A DNA stretch of 64,000 bases, from NCBI RefSeq assembly GCF_005144885.1, contig NZ_CP039690.1:62001-126000 (forward strand), given 5' to 3'. Shown piece by piece: positions 17,755-25,798 of the stretch. The DNA comes from Phreatobacter stygius (GTDB lineage Bacteria; Pseudomonadota; Alphaproteobacteria; Rhizobiales; Phreatobacteraceae). Made by a program: the position numbers and the translations under genes. The number at the start of each line of letters is the position of its first letter. Positions within the stretch are counted from its first letter, which is position 1. The notes beneath the pieces are model-generated. The model did not search any database. It was given only the letters and a program-made list of their open reading frames with translations, and was not told the origin of the DNA.

Positions 17755-18672
17755 ATGGACAAGCTCAGCAGCATCAAAGCCTTCACCAAGGTGGTCGAGC
17801 ACGGCAATTTCTCCGAGGCCGGCCGCGAATTGCGGCTGTCGCGCTCGGCGATCAGCAAATATGTCATCGAGCTGGAGCGCGAGCTCGGGGTCCAGCTGCT
17901 CAACCGGACCACCCGCAGCGTCAGCCCGACCGACAACGGCCAGGCCTATTACCGCCGCTGCCTGGCCATTCTCGCCGACCTGGAAGAGGCGGACATGGCG
18001 GTGACCCAGGCCCAGGTCGAGCCGCGCGGCATGCTCAGGGTCAATGCGCCCATGTCCTTCGGCACGCTGCATCTCGGCCAGGCCATTGCCGATTTCATGG
18101 GGCTCTATCCCGAGCTGACCATCCAGCTCATCCTCGGCGATCACTTCGTCGATCCGGTCCAGGAGGGCTTCGACGTCACGCTCAGGATCGCCGATCTCGC
18201 CTCGTCCAGCCTGATCGCCCGCAAGATCGTGCCGGCCCGGCGCGTGGTCTGCGCGGCGCCCGACTACCTGGCGCGGCGCGGCACGCCGCAGCACCCGAAC
18301 GACCTGCGCGACCACGACTGTCTCACCTATGATCATCTCGCCACCGGCACCCAGTGGAAGCTCTCCGGGCCGGACGGCGACCATTGGATCCAGGTCTCGT
18401 GGAACCTCTGTTCCAACAATGGCGAGGTGCTCGGCGACGCGGCGATCAAGGGCCGCGGCATCGCGCTCCTGCCGACCTTCCTGGTCGGCCCGGACCTCCA
18501 GGCCGGCCGGCTGACCGCTATCCTGACCGACTACAAGGCGCCCGATCTGGCGCTCTACGCGATCTATCCGCCGACCCGCCACCTCTCGGTCAAGGTCCGG
18601 TTGTTCATCGACTTCCTGGTCGAACGTTTCGGCGGCCAGCCGGCCTGGGACAGGGCCAGCGCAGCGGCCTGA
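17755..18672 (+). CDS. LysR-family regulator, probable controller of wrbA
   Basis: 305 residues. An N-terminal helix-turn-helix (FSEAGRELRLSRSAISKYVIELE) is followed by an effector domain of the CrgA/aromatic-responsive type found beside many quinone and aldehyde detoxification genes. It lies head to head with wrbA, so it likely senses an electrophile or quinone and controls wrbA and perhaps the mhqO/mhqD-like pair. Ends in an alanine run (ASAAA). Confidence 0.88.
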   Translation: MDKLSSIKAFTKVVEHGNFSEAGRELRLSRSAISKYVIELERELGVQLLNRTTRSVSPTDNGQAYYRRCLAILADLEEADMAVTQAQVEPRGMLRVNAPMSFGTLHLGQAIADFMGLYPELTIQLILGDHFVDPVQEGFDVTLRIADLASSSLIARKIVPARRVVCAAPDYLARRGTPQHPNDLRDHDCLTYDHLATGTQWKLSGPDGDHWIQVSWNLCSNNGEVLGDAAIKGRGIALLPTFLVGPDLQAGRLTAILTDYKAPDLALYAIYPPTRHLSVKVRLFIDFLVERFGGQPAWDRASAAA

Positions 18673-18795
18673 CGCCAGATTCGCCACGCGCGCCGGCGCG
18701 CCACATATCGGCATACCGCCCAGGCGGCTTGCTCCCTTGCAGAAGCCCGCAGAATCCCGGCCTGTTCGTTGGGTCCGACCTGCGGGAATTCCACC

Positions 18796-19998
18796 ATGGC
18801 AAGCGGCTCGACGGGCCTGCACCTCGATCTGACCACGCTGCTCTTCATCTCCCTCCTGGTCACCGTCACCACGGGCGCGATGTTCGTGCTCGATGCCGTC
18901 AGGCGCGGCGACGTCCGGTCCGGGCGCTGGTGGAGCCTCGCCTTCGGCGCGGCGACATTGGCCTCGTTCACCTATATCGCGGCGGCGCAGAGCCCGGCGC
19001 TGGCCTGGGCCTATGTCGTCGGCAATGGCCTTGCCGGCACCGCCACGGCGCTGATCTGGGTCGGCGCCCGCAGCTTCAACGGCCGTCCGCCGCTGGCGGC
19101 GGTCGGCGTCGCCGGCCCCTGGCTCATGGCCGGCGGCACGCTTCTGAGCACGCCGTCATTCGATGCCTGGAGCGGCGCGGTCAGCTTCCTTCTGGTCGTC
19201 GCGGCCTATGCGCTCGTCGCGGCACACGAATTCTGGCGGGCCAACGGCACCCGGCTGCTGAACCACGTGGTGCTGGCGGTGGCTTGCGCCGCCAGCGGGC
19301 TGTTCTATGCGGCCCGTGCCACGGCGCTGGTGCTGCTCGGCCAGGACGACCCGGTCTTCCTGAGCGTTTTCGGGCCTGAGGTCGCCGCCACCGTGGTGCT
19401 GCTGCTGATCGTCATCCTGACCTTCAGCCTGGTGGCGCTCGGCAAGGAGCAGTCCGACATCGCGCTCTATCGCCTGGCCACCCGCGACGCGCTGACCGAT
19501 GTGTTGAACCGGCGCGAATTCGCCCGCCAGGCCGAGCTGATCCTGCGCCGCCTGGCCTTCGAGCGCGCACCGGTGGCCGTGCTGCTGCTCGATCTCGATT
19601 TCTTCAAGACGATCAACGACACCCACGGCCATGCCGCCGGTGACCTGGTGCTGGCGCATTTCGCCGCCGCCGCCGCCCACTGCCTCAGGCCGTCCGACCT
19701 CCTGTGCCGTTATGGCGGCGAGGAGTTCGCCGTCGTGCTGCCGCGCGTCTCGCTCGACCAGGCCGAGATCGTCGCCGAGCGCATGCGCGCCGCCGCCGCC
19801 GCGCTGGCGGTGCCCGCCGCAAGAAGCGAGGTGCGGCTGACCACCAGTATCGGGCTGGCCTTTTCGGCGACCTCGGCTGCCGACCTGTCGGCCTTGCTCC
19901 AGCGCGCCGATACCATGCTCTACCGGGCCAAGGCCGAAGGTCGCAATCGCGTCATCATCTCTGCGGTAGAGCCGGAAGCCGCAGCGGCGGCCGCCTGA
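18796..19998 (+). CDS. Membrane-anchored diguanylate cyclase (GGDEF)
   Basis: 400 residues. The N-terminal ~215 residues form about six to seven membrane helices of no named sensor family. A GGDEF domain follows, with the active-site motif GGEEF at residues 307-311 and an intact inhibitory I-site RPSD at 298-301. It should therefore make cyclic-di-GMP with product inhibition. The ATG at 18796 is preferred to an upstream TTG because it starts just before the first membrane segment; its ribosome site is weak. No EAL domain. Confidence 0.9.
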   Translation: MASGSTGLHLDLTTLLFISLLVTVTTGAMFVLDAVRRGDVRSGRWWSLAFGAATLASFTYIAAAQSPALAWAYVVGNGLAGTATALIWVGARSFNGRPPLAAVGVAGPWLMAGGTLLSTPSFDAWSGAVSFLLVVAAYALVAAHEFWRANGTRLLNHVVLAVACAASGLFYAARATALVLLGQDDPVFLSVFGPEVAATVVLLLIVILTFSLVALGKEQSDIALYRLATRDALTDVLNRREFARQAELILRRLAFERAPVAVLLLDLDFFKTINDTHGHAAGDLVLAHFAAAAAHCLRPSDLLCRYGGEEFAVVLPRVSLDQAEIVAERMRAAAAALAVPAARSEVRLTTSIGLAFSATSAADLSALLQRADTMLYRAKAEGRNRVIISAVEPEAAAAAA

Positions 19999-20166
19999 TT
20001 GGCCGGCCCGTCGCCAGGCCGCGGCCCTCCGGAACGTCCCGGATGCCGTGGAACGTCAACCTGTCGCACCTCGTCCTGGCGCCCTGGCCTGGGCTAGGGT
20101 GGCCACAGACCGTCTGGTCTTCGCTTCACGGGCTCCGCCCTCCCCGCCATCAACCAGAGATCTGAC

Positions 20167-20721
20167 ATGCGCGCCATTCCGCTTCTCGCCCTGCCCTTCG
20201 TCGTCGCCTCGATCAGCCCCGCCCTGGCCCAGGCCACCGTCGAATTTCCGGCCCGCCGCACCGGCCAGTGGGAAATCCGCATGGGAGCCGCGCAGGTGCC
20301 GGGAATGCCGGAAATGGTCGTCAAGACCTGCGTCGATCCGGCCAGCGACCGGCAGATGATGCAGGCCGGCATGAACATGCTGGCGCAGAACTGCGAGAAG
20401 CGTGACATGCGGCGCGATGCCTCGGGCATCGTGATCGATTCGATCTGCCAGATGGGCCCGATGCGCATCACCTCGAGCACGGTGATATCGGGCGACTTCC
20501 AGGCCAGCTACTCGGTGCGCAGCAGCGCCACCGTGCAAACCCCGAATCAGCCCAATCCGCAGACGACGACAACCGTCCAGGAGGCGCGCTGGGCCGGCGC
20601 CACCTGCACCGACGGCATGGTGCCGGGCGACATCCTCATGCCGGGCGGCCAGAAGATGAACATCCGCAGCCTGCCGGGCATGGCGCCTGGCCAGCAGCAG
20701 CCGGCGACGCCGACGCGCTGA
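20167..20721 (+). CDS. DUF3617 family secreted protein
   Basis: 184 residues. A signal peptide (residues 1 to about 22, ending ALAQA) is followed by a DUF3617 domain beginning FPARRTGQWEIR and containing the usual paired cysteines (TCVDP and NCEKR). The tail is Gln/Pro-rich. DUF3617 proteins are periplasmic and of unknown function. It is followed immediately by short repeats and the IS110 insertion. Confidence 0.8.
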   Translation: MRAIPLLALPFVVASISPALAQATVEFPARRTGQWEIRMGAAQVPGMPEMVVKTCVDPASDRQMMQAGMNMLAQNCEKRDMRRDASGIVIDSICQMGPMRITSSTVISGDFQASYSVRSSATVQTPNQPNPQTTTTVQEARWAGATCTDGMVPGDILMPGGQKMNIRSLPGMAPGQQQPATPTR

Positions 20722-20725
20722 GGGG

Positions 20726-20760
20726 GCGAGTGGCGAATGGCGAGTAGCGAATGGCGAGGA
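20726..20760 (+). repeat. Short iterated repeat (GAGTGGCGAATGGC units)
   Basis: Imperfect iterations of GAGTGGCGAATGGC/GAGTAGCGAATGGC just after the DUF3617 stop. The same units occur in inverted orientation at 22191-22222, just after the stop of the convergent monooxygenase gene, so they frame the REP/IS110 segment. Confidence 0.65.
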
Positions 20761-20783
20761 AGCGAAACGCGTAGCGCGCGTAA

Positions 20784-20806
20784 ACCCTCGCCCGCTTGCG
20801 GGAGAG
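20784..20806 (+). repeat. Left half of a REP-like palindrome, split by the IS110 element
   Basis: ACCCTCGCCCGC-TT-GCGGGAGAG matches the beginning of the complete REP at 22071-22125 (reverse strand). The element stops abruptly at 20806. Its missing second half reappears at 21978-22008 on the far side of the transposase gene. Confidence 0.7.
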
Positions 20807-20821
20807 CATCTGTGTTTCGGG

Positions 20822-21802
20822 TCAAGCCTGTTTTGGAGCGTGAGTGGCCCAAGTGCGGTCCTGAGCGATAAGGGTGTTGGCGAGGACGACGAGCTTTCGA
20901 GCCACGGCGATGAGGGCGCATTTGGGCTTCTTGCCCTTGGCGATCAGGCGGTCGTGGAAACTTTTCATGTCGGCGTTGCAGCGCGTGGCCGAGAGCGCCG
21001 CCAGGTAGAGAACGCGGCGCACCCGGGAGCGTCCGCCCCAGATGACGCGGACGCCCTGTCGTTCACCCGAATCATCGGCGATCGGGGCTAGTCCCGCCAA
21101 CAGGCTGATCTGTTTGATGTTGCAGGTCCCCAGCTCGGTCAGGGCGGCCACCAGGGTCGTGGCGACCGCCGGGCCGAACGAAGGGATCGAGATCAGAATG
21201 TCGTGGCGTCTGGCCAGGCATGGATCGGCCGCGATGCGTTTGGCGATCTCGCCGGCGATGGCTTCGATAGCCTTGGCGATCCGGGTGAGACGGTGAGCGA
21301 GATGGCGGATCAGGAACTTGTCGGTGACCGCGTGCCGCTGGTTCTTGAGGGCTGTCTGTTCGTCGACGGCCGCATCGCGGGCGCTGACCAACTCATTGAG
21401 CGCATCGAGGGCTTCCGGTGCCGGCGGTCGCTGGGCCGGGTTCATGGCCCGCGCGAACAGGGCCAACACGCGGGCATCGAGCCGGTCGGTCTTGGCCAAG
21501 GTGCCCGTGGCACGCGCGAACATGCGCACGCGATAAGGATCGACCACGGCAACCGGCACGCCCGAGGCATGCAGGCTTCGGCGAACCTGGCGGTGCCACT
21601 TGCCGGTCGCCTCGACCACGACCAGCGCCAGATCAAAGCGCTGAAGCCAGCGCTTCAACTGCCGGATGCCCAACTCGGCATTGGCAAAACGGTGGGTCTC
21701 CCCGCCGGGCAGAACGTGGATGTCGAGCCAGCTCTTGCTGACGTCGATTCCCACGGTAGACTTGCCTTCGGTCTCTTGTTTGGACGCTTCCTTGCCTTGC
21801 AT
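20822..21802 (-). CDS. IS110-family transposase (DEDD)
   Basis: 326 residues. The N-terminal DEDD RuvC-like domain opens VGIDVSKSWLDIHV (first catalytic Asp), with VVEATGKWHR and KTDRLDARVLALFAR in order. The C-terminal transposase_20 region contains SIPSFGPAVATTLVA, LLAGLAPIADDSGERQGVR and GRSRVRRVLYLAA with the conserved serine area. The start at 21802 has GGGGAGG eight bases upstream; longer in-frame extensions are not family-like. It appears intact. Confidence 0.92.
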   Translation of the reverse strand: MQGKEASKQETEGKSTVGIDVSKSWLDIHVLPGGETHRFANAELGIRQLKRWLQRFDLALVVVEATGKWHRQVRRSLHASGVPVAVVDPYRVRMFARATGTLAKTDRLDARVLALFARAMNPAQRPPAPEALDALNELVSARDAAVDEQTALKNQRHAVTDKFLIRHLAHRLTRIAKAIEAIAGEIAKRIAADPCLARRHDILISIPSFGPAVATTLVAALTELGTCNIKQISLLAGLAPIADDSGERQGVRVIWGGRSRVRRVLYLAALSATRCNADMKSFHDRLIAKGKKPKCALIAVARKLVVLANTLIAQDRTWATHAPKQA

Positions 21803-21975
21803 ACGGGACTTCCTCCCCAGCATCTGTTCAGGACAAGAGCCAGAGGACGGCCGGACCATGCTCTCCCGCGGTGCTGAGCCAAAGGGTGAAACGGTCCCGG
21901 ACATCCGCGTCGAGGCCGGTGGCCACCGGCCTCGACGCACCTCTCAGCCTGCGCTGAGTCGGTCCCGCAAACATG
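21803..21975 (-). ncRNA. Candidate bridge RNA region of the IS110 element
   Basis: Non-coding, structured stretch between the transposase start and the inferred element end. It contains a perfect 32-base palindrome at 21907-21938 and a second hairpin (CTCAGC 21943-21948 with GCTGAG 21953-21958). In characterised IS110 members such as IS621 this position encodes the bridge RNA that pairs with donor and target. The assignment rests on position and hairpins only; guide loops were not resolved. Confidence 0.4.
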
Positions 21976-21977
21976 CA

Positions 21978-22008
21978 AGGGTGGCGCCGTTAGGCGCCGG
22001 GTGAGGGT
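21978..22008 (+). repeat. Right half of the split REP-like palindrome
   Basis: AGGGTGGCGCC-GTTA-GGCGCCGGGTGAGGGT has the same layout as the second half of the intact REP (hairpin, then GGGTGAGGGT). Joined to 20784-20806 it regenerates one complete REP. Confidence 0.65.
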
Positions 22009-22070
22009 CTCAAATTCCACACCCCATCAATCACTTACAACCGAAATGCACCTCACGCACCGACGCAACC

Positions 22071-22162
22071 ACCCTCACCCGGCCGCTCCGCGGCCACCCT
22101 CTCCCGCGAAGACGCGGGCGAGGGTTGACGCGCGTAAACCCTCGCCCGCTTGCGGGAGGGTT
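22071..22162 (-). repeat. Complete REP-like element and a second partial copy
   Basis: 22071-22125 is a full element in reverse orientation: two hairpins, GGCCGCTCCGCGGCC and CTCCCGC-GAAGAC-GCGGGCGAG. A partial inverted copy follows at 22138-22162 (AACCCTCGCCCGCTTGCGGG). They sit between convergent genes, where such palindromes usually act as transcript ends. Confidence 0.7.
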
Positions 22163-22190
22163 GGTTTCACCGCGCGTGTCGCATCATCCC

Positions 22191-22222
22191 CATTCGCCAC
22201 TCGCCATTCGCCACTCGCTCTG
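22191..22222 (-). repeat. Inverted copy of the GAGTGGCGAATGGC iterated repeat
   Basis: CATTCGCCACTCGCCATTCGCC, the reverse complement of the units at 20726-20760, immediately downstream of the monooxygenase stop. Confidence 0.6.
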
Positions 22223-22228
22223 CCCCGC

Positions 22229-23425
22229 TCAAGCCCGGAAACGGTAGATCCAGTCATAACCGGCGACGAGCTGGCGGCCGCCGAGCACACGCATCGCGGT
22301 GTCGCGTGCCCAGCCCATCGGGCCTTCGAGGTGATAGATCCGGCCATTGGCGCGGGCGCCACGCTGGACCGCAGCGACCCGGCGGGCGCGCGCCTGTTCA
22401 TAGGCGCGGAAGCCCCCGTCGAGGTCGTCCGGACGCGCCGCCAGCGCCTTGGCCAGCACCGCGGCATCCTCGATCGCCATGGCCCCGCCCTGGGCGAGGA
22501 ACGGCAGCATCGGATGGGCGGCGTCGCCGAGCAGGGTCAGCGGCCCCTGTCCTTGCCCGAACCAGGGCGCGCGGTCGGCGAGCGACCAGGTCGTCCAGGC
22601 CTGCGGCGCGGCCACCAGCGCCTGCGCCTGGCTGGTCCAGCCGCGAAACCGGGCGATCAGCGCCAGCCGGTCGCCGGTCCCGCTCCAGCCGGTGCGGGGT
22701 TCGGGATCGCTGACCACCGCGACCAGGTTGAGCGCCGCGCCGGCGCGCACCGGGTAATGCACGAGATGGGCGCCCGGGCCGAGCCAGAGCCCCAGCCGGC
22801 GATCCGAAATGCCCTCGGGCACGGCGCTGCGCGGCAAAAGCGCGCGCCAGGCGGTGCGGCCGCCATAGGCCGGCGGCTTGCCGTCGCCGAACAGTTCACG
22901 TGTCGCCGACCAGAGGCCGTCGGTGCCGATCAGAGCCGCGCCACGATGGGTGCTCCGTTCGCCGACGCCCACGGCGGTGACCGCGACGCCGTCGCCGTCA
23001 CGCGCCACGGTCTCGACGGTCCGGCCCATGGCAACCGTGACATGCGGGTCGTCATGCACGGCGGCCACCAGCGCCGCCTGCAGGTCGGCGCGATGCACCA
23101 TCCACCAGGGCGCGCCATAACGCGCGGCGATCGCCGCTCCGAGGTCGGCCGACGCCAGCAGCCGGCCATTGCCGCCGGCCCGCACATCCATGCCCTCGGG
23201 GGTCACGGCAACCTCGGCCAGCGCCTTGCCCAGCCCGAGGTCGACGAGGATCCGGCTGGCATTGGGGGTGATCTGGATACCGGCGCCGATCGCCTCGAAA
23301 ACCGCGGCACGCTCCAGGAGCTGGACGCGAAAACCGCCCCGCGACAGCAACAGCGCTGCGGTCAGGCCGCCGATCCCGGCGCCGGCGATGATGACCGTGC
23401 GGCGCCCGGCCGGAGCGGTGGCCAT
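22229..23425 (-). CDS. FAD-dependent aromatic-ring monooxygenase (salicylate hydroxylase-like)
   Basis: 398-residue class A flavoprotein hydroxylase. The FAD-binding GAGIGG is at residues 15-20, the LIGTDGLWSATRE segment carries the GD-type motif, and LLGDAAHPMLPFLAQGG is the second FAD site. The ATG at 23425 starts just before the Rossmann fold; the upstream frame overlaps the preceding gene and is not family-like. It lies ten bases after the CHCC zinc-finger gene, a pairing common in Hyphomicrobiales. The substrate is unknown. Confidence 0.87.
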   Translation of the reverse strand: MATAPAGRRTVIIAGAGIGGLTAALLLSRGGFRVQLLERAAVFEAIGAGIQITPNASRILVDLGLGKALAEVAVTPEGMDVRAGGNGRLLASADLGAAIAARYGAPWWMVHRADLQAALVAAVHDDPHVTVAMGRTVETVARDGDGVAVTAVGVGERSTHRGAALIGTDGLWSATRELFGDGKPPAYGGRTAWRALLPRSAVPEGISDRRLGLWLGPGAHLVHYPVRAGAALNLVAVVSDPEPRTGWSGTGDRLALIARFRGWTSQAQALVAAPQAWTTWSLADRAPWFGQGQGPLTLLGDAAHPMLPFLAQGGAMAIEDAAVLAKALAARPDDLDGGFRAYEQARARRVAAVQRGARANGRIYHLEGPMGWARDTAMRVLGGRQLVAGYDWIYRFRA

Positions 23426-23435
23426 CGGCGCGCGA

Positions 23436-23684
23436 TCAGGCGTCCGCCAGGGTCTGCACGAAGGCGCCCGCCGGCGTCGTCTGGTTGGCGTGCAGGTTGG
23501 AATCGAATTTGTAGAGGGTCGAGCAATAGGGGCAGATGATCTCGCCGTCCGAACCCATGTCGAGGAACACATGCGGATGGTCGAACGGCGCGCGCGCGCC
23601 CATGCATTTGAATTCCTTCACGCCGACATGGATGACCGCGACGCCCTGGTCGTTGGCGAAATGGGGCACGACATGATCGGCCAT
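23436..23684 (-). CDS. CHCC-type zinc-finger domain protein
   Basis: 82 residues. The predicted zinc ligands are Cys27, His36 (DHPHVFLD), Cys51 and Cys54 (CPYC), which is the zf-CHCC layout known from a small subunit of mitochondrial complex I (NDUFS6) and from bacterial stand-alone proteins. Fourth gene of a minus-strand operon Usg-ExoD-ExoD-zf-monooxygenase. Its function in bacteria is not established. Confidence 0.85.
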   Translation of the reverse strand: MADHVVPHFANDQGVAVIHVGVKEFKCMGARAPFDHPHVFLDMGSDGEIICPYCSTLYKFDSNLHANQTTPAGAFVQTLADA

Positions 23685-23752
23685 GGGTCAAATCCTCTCG
23701 GCAATGGGCAGACGCGGGACCATAAACCCGGCGCGCGACAGCTGGTCAAGCC

Positions 23753-24376
23753 TCAACCGATCAGCCAGGCCGCGCCGGCGATCACGCCGCCGACAATGAC
23801 CACGACCAGCAAGGTCGCCAGCAGGCCCAGGATATGGGCCGCGCCGACCAGCAGCCCGTCCTCCTCCAGGAACCCCACGGACATGATCAGCAGGGCCACG
23901 CCGGGCGGGAAATTGCCGATCCACGACAGCGGCAGGGCAAGCACCACGCCGAGCATCACGAACATCGCGCCGATCAGCATGCGCATCACGCCGCGGGTCA
24001 TGAACAGCGCCCGCGGCCGGGCCAGGGATTCGAGTTTTTCGACCCAGGGAATCGCCCGCTCGATCATCTTGGCGGTCTCGGCGCGCGGCAGGCCCCGGTC
24101 GGCGATGAAGGCCGGCAGCCAGGGATCATGCCGGCCGATCAGCATCTGCAGGCCGACAATGGCAATGACCACGCCCGATATGGTCGAGACGCCAGGGATC
24201 ATCGGAATGATGTTGGGCAGCGCGAAGATCAGCACCAGAAGGCCAAAGGCCCGGTCGCCGAGCGCCTGGGTCAGGGCTCCCAGCGGAATGGTCTCGCCCT
24301 CGCCGAGGCGGGTCAGCCCGCGAAACACCTCGGAGGTCCGGACGGTGGCTTGATCGGCATTCAGGTCCACGCGCAA
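23753..24376 (-). CDS. ExoD-family membrane protein (downstream paralogue)
   Basis: 207-residue inner-membrane protein of the ExoD family, named after a Rhizobium exopolysaccharide/alkali-tolerance gene. GDRAFGLLVLIFALPNIIPMIPGVSTISG and LARPRALFMTRGVMR are family hallmarks. It has about four to five hydrophobic segments. It starts 36 bases after the stop of a second, clearly homologous ExoD gene. Biochemical function is unknown. Confidence 0.85.
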   Translation of the reverse strand: MRVDLNADQATVRTSEVFRGLTRLGEGETIPLGALTQALGDRAFGLLVLIFALPNIIPMIPGVSTISGVVIAIVGLQMLIGRHDPWLPAFIADRGLPRAETAKMIERAIPWVEKLESLARPRALFMTRGVMRMLIGAMFVMLGVVLALPLSWIGNFPPGVALLIMSVGFLEEDGLLVGAAHILGLLATLLVVVIVGGVIAGAAWLIG

Positions 24377-24412
24377 AATCTCCGGCGGCGGTTGGGGTCC
24401 AAGGTCGCGCTA

Positions 24413-25033
24413 TCAGAAGATCGCCTGCGCCCCGGCGAACACCGTGTAGCCGATGCCGGCGCCGATGGCGGTGGCGATCGCCGCCAGAATGAAGCCGCAG
24501 ACCACCAGCACGCCGTCGCGCTCGGTCAGCCCAAGCCCGAAGACGCAGAGCGCAAGCCCTTGCGGCATCGAACCGATCCACGGGATCGGCACCAGAACCA
24601 GCAGGACCGCCAGCACCAGCACGGCAACACCGACGGCGCGCCGCGCGGTCGGCCCTGCCGCCAGCCCGAGCCGCGGCCGCGTCAGCGTCTCGAGCTTGGT
24701 CAGGAGCGGCATGGTCCGGTTCATCACGGCGGTCAGCTTTTCCCGCGGCAGCGCCGTCCGGGCGATCCGGTCGGGCAGCCAGGGCACGTCGCGGCCGACG
24801 ACGATCTGCAGCGCCAGCAGCACCAGAACCAGGCCGGTAATGATCGGCAATCCCGGGATCGGCAGCAGGTTGGGCAGGCCGAACAGGATCAGCGACAGGC
24901 CGAAGGCGCGGTTGCGCAAGGCGGCCAGGAGGTCGCCGATGGTGATGGTCGACAGGATCTCGGAATGGGTCGACGCCTGAGCCGACATGAGAGAGGAGAT
25001 AATTTGCGACGTCTTTTCGGGCGCGCTGGTCAC
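24413..25033 (-). CDS. ExoD-family membrane protein (upstream paralogue)
   Basis: 206 residues with the GTG at 25033, matching the 207 of its neighbour. A GAGG lies upstream, whereas the ATG at 24988 has no ribosome site. LRNRAFGLSLILFGLPNLLPIPGLPIITG and LTRPRLGLAAGPTARR align with the paralogue, so the two arose by tandem duplication. It follows the Usg-like gene in the same operon. Confidence 0.82.
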   Translation of the reverse strand: MTSAPEKTSQIISSLMSAQASTHSEILSTITIGDLLAALRNRAFGLSLILFGLPNLLPIPGLPIITGLVLVLLALQIVVGRDVPWLPDRIARTALPREKLTAVMNRTMPLLTKLETLTRPRLGLAAGPTARRAVGVAVLVLAVLLVLVPIPWIGSMPQGLALCVFGLGLTERDGVLVVCGFILAAIATAIGAGIGYTVFAGAQAIF

Positions 25034-25111
25034 GATCGGTTCTGGTCCTCGAAATTCGGCCGGACCATAAGGGGTCGCGCGGCAAGTTTCCATGCCGAAG
25101 GCTGAGATCGG

Positions 25112-25411
25112 TCAATGCAGATGTGTCAGGGTCCGCGCGACGGCCAATTCGCAAGGCCGGATCAGCCTGGCCGAGGCCACCCTCACCGTGTGCAGCCGGC
25201 CCTCCAGATTGTGCTGCCAGAACGCCAGGAAACGCTGCAGCACCGGGAAATGCGGCGCCTGATCGTAATCCTGCCAGATATAGGCCTGCAGCAGCAGCGG
25301 ATGATCCGGCATGCGGTAGAGGATTTCGGCCGTGGTCAGGGCGTAACCTTCGATCTGGCGCAAGAAATCGCCGTCGACGGCAGGGGCCGGGCGCGCTGCG
25401 GAATGAAGCAT
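25112..25411 (-). CDS. Usg-like family protein
   Basis: 99 residues. IEGYALTTAEILYRMPDHPLL then YIWQDYDQAPHFPVLQRFLAFW is the near-invariant core of the Usg family, an alphaproteobacterial group of unknown function. The ATG at 25411 is fixed by GGAGG six bases upstream. It is the first gene of the operon that continues into the two ExoD genes. Confidence 0.88.
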   Translation of the reverse strand: MLHSAARPAPAVDGDFLRQIEGYALTTAEILYRMPDHPLLLQAYIWQDYDQAPHFPVLQRFLAFWQHNLEGRLHTVRVASARLIRPCELAVARTLTHLH

Positions 25412-25798
25412 GACAGCCTCCAAGATGCGAAAACGCATGCACTGTCGATTGGCCGGTCTGTTGTCGTCTGTCGCCTCTCGAACCCTCCCGGTTCATCGAA
25501 TTGAGCGACCGATATGGTTACCGCGGGCTTAACGACACATTCGGCCATGCCTTCATCTGGATACGGATGAACCGGCCAGTTGGTGCTGTCGGCCGCCGCC
25601 GGAGCCAGCGAATATCCGGCGGCAAGCCGGCGGCGCACCTCCGGCGGGCGAGGCGCGAACCGGTTGCAGCGCAAGACAATGAGCAAGACCAGTCACTTGA
25701 AGCACATTTCGGATCAGAAACGTGAAAGACCGGCCGCCCCCCTTCGGGGACGGTGATCGCCCCGGCGCGGAGGGCGACCAGCCGAACCGCAAGGCCGG
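25412..25798. other. Intergenic region without a supported gene
   Basis: Promoter space of the Usg operon and 3' flank of the GT39 gene. The small frames here look like chance frames. No repeat family of this window is present. Confidence 0.4.

Larger units (their letters stand above)
20807..21977 (-). mobile_element. IS110-family insertion element (about 1.17 kb) inside a REP
   Basis: Boundaries inferred from the interrupted REP: the left REP half ends at 20806 and the right half starts at 21978. It encodes one DEDD-type transposase on the minus strand. There are no long terminal inverted repeats and no evident target duplication, both normal for IS110. The transposase stop lies only about 15 bases from the left boundary. 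About 175 bases upstream of the transposase start are non-coding and hairpin-rich. Exact ends could be off by a few bases. Confidence 0.65.

Noticed and set aside
20797-21870. 12-bp inverted match GCGGGAGAGCAT / ATGCTCTCCCGC as IS terminal repeats
   Set aside because: The left copy overlaps the chromosomal REP and the right copy lies inside the element leader; the split-REP boundaries explain the ends better, and IS110 members generally lack such termini.
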